NCBI GenBank assembly: GCA_021292105.1 | Contig: CM037867.1 | Span: forward strand, 16,134,928-16,198,927 | From: Anadara kagoshimensis | Taxonomy: Eukaryota > Mollusca > Bivalvia > Arcoida > Arcidae | Direction: 5' to 3' | DNA length: 64,000 bases | Shown: piece by piece, positions 31,639 through 44,900 of the stretch | Numbering within the stretch: position 1 is the first letter of the stretch | Layout: the number at the start of each line of letters is the position of its first letter | Notes under the pieces: generated by a model | Database searches by the model: none | What the model saw: only the letters and a program-made list of their open reading frames with translations | What the model was told of the DNA's origin: nothing | Translations under genes and position numbers: made by a program

Positions 31639-31703
31639 ACCATACTACAATAAAAAGGTATCAAAATATCTGAAGATGTTGGTGTTCGTCCTAATTATTA
31701 CTT
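31639..31703 (+). repeat. Right 65-bp terminal direct repeat of the Penelope-like element
   Basis: Identical to 27754-27818; starts two bases after the hammerhead-like fold and is followed at once by the AGCTATA duplication. Confidence 0.85.
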
Positions 31704-31710
31704 AGCTATA

Positions 31711-32872
31711 TATCGGAATGTCGGGAGTGTAGGGTAAATCTATATCCTGCTTTTAGTTCCAACATTATTATTTTAAACTGAAGAAGATTTGTCATTTAGC
31801 CTCCTGTTCTTTATTTCAAACAAAATAATCATATTTACTAATAATTAAAAAATAATAATGATAAACAAAAGCGGTATTAACTATTGTGATTGATTGTATC
31901 ATCAAATTAGCTTTGTAGTGACTTGCTTAAAATATTCCGAACTCAGTTTATACTATATACAAAAATTCTTCTAATTATGCAGCATTTACACCAAAAAATA
32001 AAAAGAAGAAAAGTGACAAAATGAATGTCGTCCTCTGATGGAAAATCAAGATAAAATAGTGTATTAAATTCTTTGACTTGGCATGTCACTTATAAGTCTA
32101 TCGATCGGTTGATCAAAGATGAGGCACAAGCTTCGTAATTATCGAAAAGTGCTCATCTGTTTTTACTAGCGTCCAAAGATCTATCGCCCATAATTAATCG
32201 TTCTAAATTACCTGTGTTTATCCGTAAATGCTCTTGGGACACTACACATATGCCGGTCACGGCTTGGTAATCACTCGCTGACAACGTTAATTAATCTCGT
32301 TTAAGGAATAATCCACCTGTAATTAACACCTTCACACGTGGACTTATGTTAATTCAACATCATGACCAAAATAAACACTCATTCGGAACTCACTAGATCG
32401 ATCGTTGACCGAGACGAAAACCTGTTGCTTTAACAACTCAGCTCATGTCTGCAATGCGCAGTGAACCTGTTAATGTAAACATTTTTTTCGCCATCACTTT
32501 TGCCAATGTTTAGTTTTTATTGCCAAATTTATTTATTTTTCTCATTTTGCGAAAAAAGCGAATGGCAGCGTGAACCCTGGATATAGCTTTAAATACATGA
32601 ATTAAGTGCTACAAAACTCTCCTGATCAAAATCCTTAGTATATCAGGATCTGCAGTGGTGTACGCTTACAGTGGTCTGCTGTGCTTTTTTAACGGTCACA
32701 TCATCAGTCATTTATATAACCTATGTTTTTAGTTAATTTTAGATGTATTTTAATCTAATGACTTATTGTTCATGTTGTTTGATTAATTAGCAATTAAAGT
32801 CTATAAGTAACCATGGTGACAGAAGATTGATTAATTGGATATTGAGATGACGCATAACTGATAACTACAGAG
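31711..32872. other. Upstream region of TRUB2
   Basis: No ORF, repeat family or clear TATA/initiator could be identified. It presumably holds the TRUB2 promoter and 5' untranslated region. The bases 'aactacag' directly before the ATG could be a splice acceptor, so an upstream non-coding exon is possible. Confidence 0.4.
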
Positions 32873-32993
32873 ATGGTAGTCCGTTGGGGTCCGAAGGCGT
32901 ACAAGTTGCTAAATGGTGTATTCTGTGTATACAAACCAAGTGGAGTACCTTGCTTTAAGGTTATAGAGACAATACAAAGAAACCTAGCCAAAG
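32873..32993 (+). CDS. TRUB2: TRUB2 exon 1
   Basis: It starts MVVRWGPKAYKLLNGVFCVY, then KPSGVPCFKVIETIQRNLAK, matching the TruB-family opening G-x-x-x-V-x-K-P-x-G. The ATG is the first in frame and has G at +4. It ends AAAG|GTAAAT in phase 1. Confidence 0.85.
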
Positions 32994-35900
32994 GTAAATT
33001 TTATACAACACTTAAATTACTTGTGTTACGCCTCTGAATTTCCTAGGGAACACCACTGTGGTAGCTTAGTTGGTAGAGTAATCACTCTATAAGTGGGATG
33101 TCATGGGTTAGAAACCCGACCGGGTCCGCCTCAAGTTTTAAAAGTTGGTAATGACTGGTTTTTTCCCCAAGGAACCGTTTCTGTACCTTCACATATAGCC
33201 AGCAGCATCCTAATATAAGTGAAATATTCTTGACTAGGACAGTAAATGCCATTACTCAACTCAACTTCCTGGGGAACAAAGGCCCATAATACACAGTGTA
33301 ACACCTCTCCATCAGACACAGTTGTGGGATATCTTCTTGAGCTCTGCCCATGTCTTTCCAGCTGCCCTTGCCTCTATGTCAGTGCTTCTGCACCTAGTCT
33401 GTTTTAGCTCTCTTCTCTTCCTCTTTCATTGTGGATTCCCAGCAGAACCTGCCGGTATTACTATATACATTTGTAATTTAATTCCTTGTTATTAAAAATA
33501 AAAATCAAAGTGTTATTTAACATTGTTCATATATTGCCAAAAGACCCCTATTGTAATCTGTAGCTCAGTAATAGATTGTTTGCTCACTGTTCATTCTAGA
33601 AGAAGCAATGGGGCCATTGACCCCTTAGTTAACCAAATAACCCCATTGTTAGGGCCTAAGTGACTCATGATTAATGTAATGTGAACGCAAAATTATTGAT
33701 GTTATGGTATTTTTATTGGAAACATTTTAAAAATGAACCTCCTGTGAAAAATCTAGGGTTTACATATTTGAGGGTCAGAGTCCAAACTCTAGCTGGGTTC
33801 TGATAGAATAGACTTAAAAATAGATAGTGACTTTCCTTTCATCGATCATTCAACATTTAGAAATAACAGTAATGGGGTCCTTAACAAGAGATTCTTAAAT
33901 ACTGATGCACCATGTCATAACATATATAGCACATTAAAAACCCCTCCCTGTACATTTCCTTTAGTGTACTGCAAAGGTTAAAATTTCTGTCACTTTACCT
34001 TTACCTGTATATAAGGCCCACCTGTCCATAAAGGTCACTTTTACTGACTTTTGGGTGTCCTGTATAGACATGTTTGACTGTACATGTATTTTGTATGTCT
34101 TGTTTCAGATTTAAATGCTCTACCTTGTTACCAACAAGAGAGAATAACAGAAGATAAGGAAACTAAAACACTTGTCTTAAATACACCAGAACCATCAGGC
34201 CTAAGCTTACAGAATCACAGACTAGGTAAGTAGCTTACAGAACCACATGCTAGGTGAGTAGCTTACAGAACCACAGGCTAGGTGAGTAGCTTACAGAACC
34301 ACAGGCTAGGTAAGTAGCTTACAGAACCACAGGCTAGGTCAATAGCTGACAGAATAACAGGCTAGGTCAGTAGCTTACAGAATCACAGGCTAGGTAAGTA
34401 GCTTACAGAACCACAGGCTAGGTGAGTAGCTTACAGAACCACAGGCTAGGTAAGTAGCTTACAGAACCACAGGCTAGGTCAATAGCTGACAGAATAACAG
34501 GCTAGGTCAGTAGCTTACAGAATCACAGGTTAGGTGAGTAGCTTACAGAACCACAGGTTAGGTGAGTAGCTTACAGAACCACAGGCTAGGTATGTAGCTT
34601 ACAGAATCACAGACTAGGTAAGTAGCTTACAGAACCACAGGTTAGGTGAGTAGCTTACAGAACCACAGGCTAGGTCGGTAGCTTACAGAATCACAGACTA
34701 GGTAAATAGCTTACAGAACCACAGGCTAGGTGAGTAGCTTACAGAATCACAGGCTAGGTGAGTAGCTTACAGAATCACAGGCTAGGTCAGTGGCTTACAG
34801 AACCACAGACTAGGTCAGTAGCTTACAGAACCACATGCTAGGTCGGTAGCTTACAGAATCACAGGCTAGGTAGGTAGCTTACAGAACCACAGGCTAGGTG
34901 AGTAGCTTACAGAATCACAGGCTTGGTGAGTAGCTTACAGAATCACAGGCTAGGTGAGTAGCTTACAGAATCACAGGCTAGGTCAATAGCTGACAATAAC
35001 AGGCTAGGTCAGTCAGGCTAGGTCAGTAGCTTACAGAACAACAGGCTAGGTCAGTAGCTTACAGAACAACAGGCTAGGCTAGTTGAGTAGCTTACAGAAT
35101 CACAGGCTAAGTGAGTAGCTTACAGAATTATAGGCTAGGTCAGTAGCTTACAGAATCAAAGGCAAGGTGAGTAGCTTTCAGAATCACAGACTATTTACAA
35201 TTTGAATTGACCTTTTTTAGATGAACCTATTTGTTTTTTCTGGCATTCAATTGCTCTTGAATACATTTTGGGGTCATGACTTCTGATTACGTAACATTTA
35301 ACTATCCGATTACATCACAGAATGTCATCATATAACGTCATGCATTGTTTGATTGGTCAAAATCTAAGTTTAGTCCCGACTAAACTATCCTTATTCGGAG
35401 CAAGGCTGTTCCATCAATCCTATATGTTTGTCAGAATCTTGAATGAAATAAATTATTGTAGCGATAATTTTGCATTTCAGAGTTCACTGAATATGCTATT
35501 CCTGACTCTCATTCATAATACGGTATTACGGAATGAATACGCTCAAATAGAATGTTATTTCTTAATTGAACAAAAATTGATGATCCATAACCATAGAGAC
35601 ATAATCAATTAACTAATTCATTAATAATTTGAAGATTAAAAACTGGGTCTCTTTCCCTTGAAAAAGAGAACTTATTGCTAAAAATCTGATCATAATTGAT
35701 TATGGCTTTTAATCAATCATCGACATATCACTAATGAACAGTCCTCAATTTTGTCTACTAAAATGGTGACCAAAACAACCTGGAATTGTGTCTGGCGACC
35801 TAAAATTTGTAAATGGTGGCCAGCTTATCCACTTTAAATTTGAAATTTTGTGACCAGTGAAAAATGTTATTTCTGCGTCCCAAAATGTTCATGATACTGT

Positions 35901-38900
35901 TACCAGTTGTGGTAATATAATGGACACTTTACATCATCATTATTGTTATAAAAACGCTAATGTATGTTAGTGATTTTAAGTCAGTTTTAAAAAGTGCACT
36001 TTTGTTTTCCATAGCTAAAAGATGCCTTAATTTTCCTTCATTTGCAAGAAAGGATTGCCTGGCCACTTTGAAGTTCCACTGGCCACCTGAAAATTTATAT
36101 TGGTGGCCAGCTTGCCACTCGGGTTTGAAACTCACTTTGGAGGCTAATAAATTAAGCCATTGATTTATAATACTGTAGATCACTTATTTTTCGCGAGTAG
36201 AAAATTTAGCATCAAGACCATCTTGGCCTTATTCGCAAACATTTTAATTCGCGTTTGGAATATTATTGAATACAACATATGTTTGCCAACATAGAAATAT
36301 TTGTTTGCTGGAAATATTCGCGTGCTATTTGAATTTGCGAATGGGATAAGTCGCGATTTTACGCGAAAATAAACCTCTGGCGAAATAAAAGTGATCTACA
36401 GTAGATTTCTGATTAAACAGTTTTACACAGTCGATTATTTGCAAACAGCTAAAACATTATAAAACTTTAAGTAAACCAATGATTCGCACCTCTGTCTTTG
36501 TTTATGTGAATTCTATTTTGCTTAGATATCTTAAATTTGGTGAACACTTGAAGACGGTTATGTCCTCTAGGAATCTAATTAGCTAGGATACTTCTATTGT
36601 TAGAGTGCTTGCTTCAATTTTGGGAGGCTGTAGGTTCAAATCCCGACCATGTCTGACCAAGACTTGAAAATATGTAGTGATTGGTTTTCGCTAAGTATTA
36701 AAAATTAAAAAATAAAAGTCACAGGGACTCCTTGGGAAGAGAGCTTAAAAATAGAAGCTTACTGTCACGGCAGGTGTGGAATGTTAAAGAACCCCTCCCT
36801 GCACATTGCCCTGAGGGCACTGCAAAGGTGGAAATTTCTGCGACTTCACCTATAGCTGGTGAAGTCTCGATTTAAGTAAATATTCTTGCCTAGTATGTGA
36901 AACTGATTCAATCAATTAATCTGTAATTTCCTTTCTTTTTTGTATTATTTCAGTTCTTGGGGAGAGATATGAACCATCAGACTTTGTTGTAAAATATGTT
37001 AGTAATATGTGCAAACATTCATCTGGAGTCTTGGGTAAGTTTATAAAGGTTATGCAGCCCTCAAGTTTGTCTACTAAAATGGTGACCAAACCAACCTGGA
37101 ATTGTGTCTAACGACCTAAAATTTGTCTACTTTAAATTTGAACTTTTGTGACCACAGAACAGATATTATTTCTGTGTTACAGAATTTTCATGATGCTGTT
37201 GCCAATTCAGGCAATACAATGGACACTTTACACCATCATTATTGTTATATATAGCACTGATGTATGTAAGTGATTGTAAGTCAGTTTTAAAAAAGTGCAT
37301 TTTTGTTCTCCATACCTAAAAGATGCCTTCATTTTTCTTTATTTGGAAGAAAAGGTTCCCTGGTCACTTGGAATTTCCACTTGCCACCTGAAAATTTAAA
37401 TTGGTGGCCAGCTGTCAACTTAGTTTTGAAACCCACTTTGAAGGCTGTTATGAACAGCGCTTAATCTGTTAGTTTTGATGCTTTACCCTTCTTTCCCTGA
37501 CGAGGAAATTTGATTGCTGTAGGTTGGTCGTTTTTTCCAGGCACTCCAGTTTTATCTGGAGTTTTATGCAAGATCACAAAGGTTATCATTATTTCTAAAT
37601 TTAATTATTAGTGTGGATATGAATATAATATATATATATAATATATTTTAAACCACTGAGCTGGTATATCTGCTGGTGGTGTTTCCCCGTGGATATCACT
37701 CAGCTGGCAATAATTGTGTATTTTTGTCAGAAATATACTGTTGTCGAAATTTGCTGCTAGTTAAAATCTGAAAGTACTCAAAAACTAAGGTATACTACGG
37801 TACTTCATGCAAATTTGATAAAATATGTTTGAATTCTTTGGATATATTTTCAACATCTTGATGAAGGAAAAAGCACTACTGATGAGGAAATGTATATCAA
37901 AATGGTCCTCTTTAAGAAATAAGGTTATTTTCCAATGCCTTTGCCTTTTGTCCAAAATTTTTGAGACATTCCATTATACTTTGCAAGTTCATAAAAACAT
38001 TGAAAAATAACCTTATTTCTTATATTAACAATATTTATAAAAATGAATTTTACTGCAGTCTGGCATTTTTAGCTCACCTGACCGAAGGTCATGTGAGCTT
38101 ATGGCATAGCGCAGCGTGTGTATGTGCGTGTGTGCGTGTGTGCGTCGTTAACACCTATTTTCGACTTCTCCTCTGAAACTACTGGACAGTTTTTAATGAA
38201 ACTTTGTCAGAAGTATATATGGGCCGGTGCAATTCAGATTTGTTCGTGGCGTTGCCATGGCTACCATAACTAGGTCAAGGTGACCTAGGGGTGCAAAAAT
38301 CTTAAAAAATCTTCTTCTCCGAAAGTACTGATTGGAGAAAAAATCTGATGTGATATTTGGCTTCTCTAGGGTCTTAAGCCTATAGTTTGTTCATTTTGTG
38401 AAATTCGGATAAAAAATAGGTTACGCGTTTTTGCGTTTAATTTTGAAAAAAATCGTAAAATAGCTTCAAATTGTTATAACTTGACTATTTGACCAGATAA
38501 TGACATGGGGTTTTCAGTTTTGACATCTTCTTGTTAGTATCTTCAAATTGAGGTCAAGGTCAATTGTGAAGGTCGTGACCTAATTTTTTTTACCTCTGAT
38601 TATAATTATTATCTCGAAAACTATAAACTTTTTGTATAGGCATGTATATTAGAATGTTGTAGGTATTGATACAACGATCATTTTGATGTATAGAAAAAGG
38701 TCATGGGTTCAAAGGTCAAGGTCACAGATGTGAAACAATACCGAAATGGTTAATTATCTTGAAAACTATAAACTTTTTGTATAGGCATGTATATTAGAAT
38801 GTTGTAGGTATTGATACAACGATCATTTTGATGTATAGAAAAAGGTCATGGGTTTAAAGGTCAAGGTCACAGATGCGAAACAATACCCAAATGGTTAATT

Positions 38901-41900
38901 ATCTCGAAAACTATAAACATTTTGTATAGGCATGTATATTAGAATGTTGTAGGTATTGATACAACGATCATTTTGATGTATAGAAAAAGGTCATGGGTTC
39001 AAAGGTCAAGGTCACAGATGCGAAACAATACCAAAATGGTTAATTATCTCAAAAACTATAAACTTTTTGTATAGGCATGTATATTAGAATGTTGTAGGTA
39101 TTGATACAACGATTATTTTGATGTATAGAAAAAGGTCATGGGTTCAAAGGTCAAGGTCACAGATGCAAAACAATACAGAAATGGTTAATTATCTCGAAAA
39201 CTATTAACATTTTGTATAGGCATGTATATTAGAATGTTGTAGGTATTGATACAATGATCATTTTGATGTATAGAAAAAGGTCATGGGTTCAAAGGTCAAG
39301 GTCACAGATGTAAAACAATACCGAAATGGTTAATTATCTCGAAAACTATAAATTTTTTGTATAGGCATGTATACTAGAATGTTGTAGGTATTGATACAAC
39401 CATCATTTTGATGTATAGAAAAAGGTCATAGGTTCAAAGGTCAAGGTCACAGATGCGAAACAATACCGAAATGGTTAATTATCTCGAAAACTATAAACTT
39501 TTTGTATAGGCATGTATATTAGAATGTTGTAGGTATTGATACAACGATCATTTTGATGTATAGAAAAAGGTCATGGGTTCAAAGGTCAAGGTCACAGATG
39601 TGAAACAATACCGAAATGGTTAATTATCTTGAAAACTATAAACTTTTTGTATAGGCATGTATATTAGAATGTTGAAAGTATTGATACAACGATCATTTTG
39701 ATGTATAGAAAAAGGTCATGGGTTCAAAGGTCAAGGTCACAGATGCGAAACAATACCCAAATGGTTAATTATCTCGAAAACTATAAACTTTTTGTATATG
39801 CATGTATATTATAATGTTGTAGATATTGATACAACAATCATTTTGATGTATAGAAAAAGGTTATGGGTTTAAAGGTCAAGGTCACATATGCGAAACAATA
39901 CCGAAATGGTTAATTATCTCGAAAACTATTAACTTTTTGTATAGGCATTTATATTAGAATGTTGTAGGTATTGATACAACAGTTATCATGATTTAAAGAA
40001 AAAAGTCATTGGGGTTTAGTATTTATGTTTTCTTTAAATCTATCAGCTAGCCATTAGTTGTCAGGTGAGCGTATCAGGCCCATGGGCCTCTTGTTTATGT
40101 TCATTTGGAAACAATTTTGAAATGGGTCGTCTCCTGTTAGTCAAAGAGAGCATTTAAAATCTGTCATCGCGTGTAGCAATGTCTCTTGCAAAGTATAGTC
40201 GATGTCAAATACTTTATTGAAGCAAAGATATTTCAATTGTAAATATAGTGCTATAAAATTAACACTGATATAATATTTAATTAGAACTGTTATTAATGAG
40301 AATTTTAATATCAATATATTAACTGAAAAATATATAACGATACATCAATATATCAAAATATCCAAAAAGTGATTAATATAGTTTATTTCTTGTTGAATCT
40401 TTTCTAGATAGATCATTTTCCACAAATATTTGGCATGTCTGGTGCTCATTTGATAATTTTCCACCAATATTTGACATATCTGGTGTTGTTTTAAATGTTT
40501 CTAATATTATATGTACTCTGTTTTGTGCGTCAGTTGGTTGTGAGATACATTTAAATGATGTGTTGTAATTATAATACACTAGTACATTTACAAACAGTTT
40601 AATCTACGTGTCATTGACTACTCCTACCTTAACCATGAACTGGAGGCCATTTTTGTAGATATCGATACTCAAAACACCTATCGATATATATCATATCAAT
40701 GGCTTTTATCGATGATATATACCTATTATATACACAGTGTGTATGTACAACCCTCTGTATCAGGTCGAGTCCTTTTTTTTAGTAGTCGTATCACTATGAG
40801 TCAAGCATGATACGAAGGGTTGTACATACACACTGTGTATATGATATTTTTATCTAACATTTCCAGCTAGGTTATTTAAACTAATAAAAACAACAATTTA
40901 TGTGAAAAAATTATGTTTTACCACAGAAAAACATTGAACTATGTTGTGACATACAAAATTCTGTATCATGCGTGTTCCATGAAACTTGCATTTCATCAAA
41001 TCAGATATAAAAACTAGTCTAATGTTAGATACTGATATATTGATCTATTAATGACAATCCTATATGTAACTGATACTCACCAACCTTTCCATGCCTCATT
41101 AGTTTACTTGACCAAGTATGATGATTTTCTCCAAACACTCCGGTTTCCTCCTCTACCATTGATAAACTGACTGCCTCCATATAGTGAAAGAATTGACGTA
41201 TCGCTGACCACGCCCCTAATGTTCCGACAAAGGCCTGGCATGCTTGATTTACATACTAAAAGAATGTTAACTCAGCCTTAATTGCGCCGTTTGATGATGT
41301 CACTGATACTAGTGCGTCATTAGTTGCCATGACACTACTTTGGCACCGTGATGGCGGCCTCTGTCAGAACAATGTGGGCGTGGCAACAATACGTCAATTG
41401 ACTGGGACATAAAGCTCTTTTACTCAACTTGCCTAACTCTACAAATCGAAGTGACAGAAAACTAATAATGCCAACATTAAATGAAATGCCATCTCATGGC
41501 AAGGTAAATCTTCTTCAACATTTTTAATGTGCAATATGCACCTTTTAACATTTTTAATGTGCAATATGCACCTTATATATTTAGATATAGCCTTGGGCCA
41601 TATAGTATCCTTAGTGTCTGAGATTAAGATTAACTAGCCCATAGCTCCTAAAAATAAGTATGAGCCAGGTCTCTTAATTTTATAAATTTTAGATATTTAT
41701 TGCTATTACAACTTTGTTTCTGAAGTGAGCTGGACCCTTAACTCAAAATTGTTCAGATTCAACCCCGAGTACAACTATATTTGGACTGTGAGGCCCACAA
41801 TGGAAATTTTCTATAAAAAAAATTAGTTTAATATCGAATGACAGGTCATTCAGATGAGGGATAAGCCCATTGGCTTCTAGATGGTATTAAAGAACTACTA

Positions 41901-44900
41901 TAAACTAAGTTTTGTATGCAGCTATTAACTTTCAATATCCTGTTACCAAAGGCAACAGTAGTTTGTACCATGTGATCTCCTATCACCCAATCAAATTTAT
42001 TCTTACAAAACTGATATATAATAAGTATTATTATTATAACCTTTTAGTTATGAGTGTAGGAACAAGACATAATTATATGGAGAAAATAGCTGCAGCAAAA
42101 TATCTACGGGCAAGTATTATGTACAGTCAATGTTTTCTTTATCCGACATTATTTTTCTGCTCAATGGGTAGAATGCTTGCTCTGTATGTGAAAGTGAGAA
42201 ATGGTGTTTAACGTCCCAGTCAAGAATAATTCACTTATATGAAGACGTCGCCAGCTATGGGCAAAGGTGCAGAAATTATGCCTGTGTGTTGCGCTGATGG
42301 CATTATAGAGCAGGGTTCTTTAACGTGCCAAGCCCACCGTGACACGGGACCTCGTTTAAGTTCCCATCCGAAAGAACCGTGACTTCTGTATGTGAAAGGC
42401 TGGGGTTAAATTACTCGCGGGAAGATGTCACTAACAATTTGCAATAAATTGGAAATATTTTACCTGGATGTTTGTAGTTAGGCTAATTAACACAAGTTTA
42501 CTTTTCATTGATTTAATCATTTTGTTTATATTGCAGCTGGTTCATCACACTTACAAAAACAATATCCTTCTTCCCAATGTGCTAAGAAATCTCTCACCTC
42601 CAAAAGCACAATTAAATTTTGGAGTATATTAGAATTTCATTGCACTTATACACTGTGACTTTGAATACTGGAAGCTTCTGTGTTTTGGTTTGACTTTTAT
42701 ACACACTGGAAGTGATGATAATTTGACAGGCTATCAAAATAAATCATCAAGTCATGAAAAAACCCTACTGGCCTGAAGGTAGACCATAAGGTTTCAGCTA
42801 ACTCATTATCTTGAGAAAGGTAATGAACAAGAAACAAATCCAAACTGTTCAAATTCAATTTATTGGTGGTAAATGCAAACAATGTGCTTTTTGCATGCAT
42901 GCAGTTTTAGAGATGAGATTCTTTTTTTTTCAAACAAAATGGCCTATGGCCAACACTGAGATATTGTATGTGTATATCCACCCTTTCATGCATTCATTTG
43001 TCAAATGCACACTTATATTATTATCCATATATTCTTTCATTTTATTATTATTTTCCTGCTCAGTGGGTAGAATGCTTGCTCTGTATGTGAAAATGAGTAA
43101 TGGTGTTTAACGTCCCAGTCAAGAATATTTCACTTATATCGAGACATTGCCAGCTATGGGCGAAGGTGCAGAAATTTTCCCTATGCGTTGCGCTGATGGC
43201 ATTATACAGCAGCTATCAAAATAAATCATTAAGTGGTGAAAAAACCCTACTGGCCTGAAGGTAGACCATAAGGTTTCAGATAACTCATTATCTTGAGAAA
43301 GGTAATGAACAAAAAACAAATTCAAACTGTTCAAATTCAATTAATTGGTGGTAAATGCAAACAATGTGCTTTTTGCATGCATGCAGTTTTAGAGATGAGA
43401 TTCTTTTTTTTTTTTTTTTTTTTTTCAAACAAAATGGCCTATGGCCAACACTGAGATATTGTATGCGTATATCCACCCTTTCATGCATTCATTTGTCAAA
43501 TGCACACCTATTATTATCCATATATTCTTTCATTATACATGTTATGTAGACTATTACTCTTCCATATTGATACAGTAAAACATGAATATAACAAACACAC
43601 ACACCAAATACATGGCTATGTTTCCATTCCTGGTAGCCAAAATCTCCATTGGCTACTAATTTCTAAAGAATTCTTTCAAAAAGTAACCTATTTTAGCAAA
43701 TTTGTGGAAAAATACTTTAAAAAGGACTATATTTTCACAAGTTTTGGAAATTTGGCTACTAATTATTTTAAATTTATAGAAACCTAGACACGGTTAGTAC
43801 GAAGTCAAATATTGGACCGGTCTGATCCTCTCTATAAGTCTATTTATAACAATATAACGAAGTTCAAAATAGAGTCCCGAGGACTTAGTTATAAAGTGAA
43901 CGTGATTTACTGTATACCACTCTGCCAAAATATTGGAGACAGACTGTAAAATCTGAAAATGAAATTCAATTTTACACATTTGTTAAAACCACACTTACGT
44001 ATGATCCCTGTTTACATTATTCTAGCTCTTCCATGTTTATAAACACTTTCAAAATATTGCGGACATACTATAATACCTGAAAATGAAATTTAAGTTTACA
44101 CATATATAGGTATACCATGTACAGGGAACATTTGGGGTAGCCACATCCAATTACTCTCCAAAAGGCAAAGTACTTCAAAGAACCACATACCGTGAGTACA
44201 TTTAAATTATATAAACTTATCACCTCACCTCGCCTATCATCTTCGTGCCCACTGGCACATAAGGCCCCAATTATTATGGATTTCCGTAATCATCTACCTG
44301 GTAATTAGCCATGTAAAACCCCTTTGAACTTTGAAGACCAGTGGTTTTCTGTTGGAATTTTCCATCCCTTAGCCACAGGTTCCAGTTATTTGAGGCGCCA
44401 GAGACTCGCCTATCACCACTGTCACTCAGCTGCTATTGCATTTCCAGGGCCACCAGACATGGAGGTGTGACATTTGATTCACTGGTAGAACCTTTTTGAG
44501 ATGGTTGGCATTGCTTGAGGTTTTATAAAGTGAAACCTAGTGACATCAGAAACATCTCTTGAGACCGTACCAGCATTTATCCACATAACTTATAGCATGT
44601 ACTAATTACTTTGGCCTTTAACTCCCAGTGGAGCTTAGACCATTGACAAAATCGCTCTAACTGGCTCTGTTCTGTGTGATTTTTCAATGTCTGTCCAGTT
44701 GTATCCCCTCTGTTTCAATTTCATTTCCGTATTTTGTCTACAGGTGTGTCTTGAACGTCCTCTTTTCCTTTTTTCCCTGTGGGTTCCATTCCAGAGGTTA
44801 TTTTGTTATGTTGTTTACAGGTTCTTGATGGTGTGACCTCTCCGTCCCCATTTTCGTTTTTGTATCTTTGTCACAACATGATCTTGTTTTGAGATCTGCC

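Larger units (their letters stand above)
27748..31703 (+). mobile_element. Penelope-like retroelement with three ORFs
   Basis: The element is bounded by 65-bp direct repeats that are identical (27754-27818 and 31639-31703), the partial-LTR arrangement typical of Penelope-like elements. AGCTATA occurs just outside both ends (27741-27747, 31704-31710), a likely target duplication. Inside are ORF1 (28014-28625), ORF2 with reverse transcriptase and GIY-YIG endonuclease (28582-30732, one in-frame TGA) and ORF3 with zinc fingers (30807-31418). A hammerhead-like fold lies directly before the right repeat. The coding strand is strongly A/C-rich and G-poor, unlike its surroundings. Identical repeats and almost intact ORFs indicate recent insertion. 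Confidence 0.88.

Noticed and set aside
27754-31703. LTR retrotransposon
   Set aside because: The 65-bp repeats lack TG...CA ends, and there is no gag-protease-integrase. The RT motifs and GIY-YIG domain identify a Penelope-like element.
32794-32991. Minus-strand ORF over TRUB2 exon 1
   Set aside because: Antisense shadow; the plus strand matches the TruB family and has correct splice signals.
34198-35192. Possible CRISPR-like array of 28-bp repeats
   Set aside because: The repeats are contiguous without unique spacers, in a eukaryotic intron, and derive from an exon-donor sequence.
42536-42660. Possible TRUB2 exon after 'tatattgcag' (TGSSHLQKQYPSS...)
   Set aside because: It has no similarity to the expected family segment, which is instead found intact at 44110-44191.
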